Shown here: positions 26,612 to 27,241 of the stretch, in pieces
Position numbering within the stretch: the stretch's first letter is position 1
How the letters are laid out: every line of letters begins with the position of its first letter
Assembly (NCBI GenBank): GCA_016779015.1
Contig: JADHOK010000005.1
Span: forward strand, 1-27,241
Length of the DNA stretch: 27,241 nucleotides
Source: PS1 clade bacterium
GTDB lineage: Bacteria; Pseudomonadota; Alphaproteobacteria; RS24
Direction: 5' to 3'
Notes under the pieces: generated by a model
What the model was told of the DNA's origin: nothing
What the model saw: the letters and a program-made list of their open reading frames with translations, nothing else
Database searches by the model: none
Translations under genes and position numbers: made by a program

Positions 26612-27241
26612 TTATTCGCCGGCTTGCGCCTGAGACGCATCGGCAATGTCTTCGAAATGTGGGTCGGCGGCGGGCAGCGCGTCATAAGCATCATTGAGAC
26701 TGCGCAAGGTCAGCACACTATGCGCCGCATCGACCTTATCGGGAAAATCGCTGCGCGCATGGCCGCCACGGCTTTCTTCGCGCGTCAGTGCCGCCATGGT
26801 GATGAATTGCGCGGCCAGCACCATATTGGCGAAAGGTGCCATGCCTCCGGCGGCACGTTGCAGGCGCTCCAGCTCGTGCAGCGTATGCGTCAGTCCGGCA
26901 GCGTTGCGCAGCACGCCGACATGGCGCGTCATCAGCTGGCGCAATCGGTTGACGGCGGGGGCCAGCATGGCGCTGTTCTCGCCTGGCTGCGTGGCCGGTT
27001 GAGCAGGCCTCGAAAAAGCCGTTAACGGCATGATATTATTGACATCTTCAGCAATACGCGCGCCAAAGACCAAAGCCTCAAGCAGCGAATTACTGGCCAG
27101 ACGATTGCCGCCATGTAAGCCCGTTGAGGCTACCTCACCGCACGCCCAAAGGCCGGGCAGGCCGGTGCGGCCATAATGGTCGGTTCTGATGCCGCCCATA
27201 TGAAAATGCGTCGCCGGTGCGATGGGCAGCGGTGTGGCGGT
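26612..27241 (-). CDS. nadB: L-aspartate oxidase, C-terminal part
   Basis: The 3' 209 codons of a gene running off the right edge of the window. The visible frame reads without interruption from base 27241 to the TAA at 26612. It opens with PIAPATHFHMGGIRTD, then GRTGLPGLWACGEVASTG and HGGNRLASNSLLEALVFG, the FAD and substrate-binding end of the succinate dehydrogenase/fumarate reductase-type flavoprotein fold, followed by the helical C-terminal domain. NadB oxidises L-aspartate to iminoaspartate for quinolinate synthesis. GGN replaces the more usual GAN before RLASNSL, a conservative change. It is just upstream of nadC, seven bases apart. Confidence 0.95.
   Translation of the reverse strand, partial: TATPLPIAPATHFHMGGIRTDHYGRTGLPGLWACGEVASTGLHGGNRLASNSLLEALVFGARIAEDVNNIMPLTAFSRPAQPATQPGENSAMLAPAVNRLRQLMTRHVGVLRNAAGLTHTLHELERLQRAAGGMAPFANMVLAAQFITMAALTREESRGGHARSDFPDKVDAAHSVLTLRSLNDAYDALPAADPHFEDIADASQAQAGE

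Overview
This 27.2 kb window reads as a compact, GC-rich piece of alphaproteobacterial core chromosome. The evidence is a CcrM-type GANTC methyltransferase at the left edge, the gene order mutY - dciA(DUF721) - dsbA - smc, a separate F0 operon (atpI-atpB-atpE-atpF'-atpF) that includes a b' subunit and has no F1 genes beside it, and a DXP-pathway ispE. The precise order or genus cannot be fixed from the sequence. No tRNA, rRNA, CRISPR array, insertion sequence, integrase or phage gene was seen. No gene-free stretch exceeds about 190 bases.

Layout, left to right. 1-572: C-terminal part of ccrM. 599-949 (-): a small anchored protein of unknown function. 1070-1834: a crotonase-family protein. 1831-2889 (-): mutY, divergent from dciA (2927-3448). 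dsbA (3569) and smc (4304-7813) follow, adjacent to each other. 7950-10381: F0 ATP synthase operon behind a recognisable promoter. 10395-12970 (-): udg and slt, a translationally coupled pair. 13157-17493 (+): ETF-ubiquinone oxidoreductase, a TPR protein and ispE. 17501-18520 (-): polyprenyl diphosphate synthase. 18581-25715 (+): a small-molecule or tRNA methyltransferase, glyQ, glyS, ppdK and a membrane-anchored SleB/CwlJ-type cell wall hydrolase. 25738-27241 (-): nadC and the C-terminal third of nadB.

Themes. DNA maintenance is covered by CcrM, MutY, UDG, DciA and SMC. Energy metabolism is covered by F0, ETF-QO and PPDK. Isoprenoid and quinone supply (IspE, polyprenyl synthase) sits beside ETF-QO, a quinone user. 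Envelope functions are DsbA, Slt and the SleB-like hydrolase. NAD synthesis is NadB and NadC.

I found no convincing undescribed multi-gene system. The most useful second-look items are regulatory or residue-level: a shared bidirectional -10 between mutY and dciA, a near-leaderless start for the polyprenyl synthase, a C(UUCG)G hairpin directly after atpE, a dense regulatory patch with two GANTC sites upstream of dsbA, a family-4-like UDG missing two of the four expected Fe-S cysteines, and a crotonase missing one catalytic Glu.
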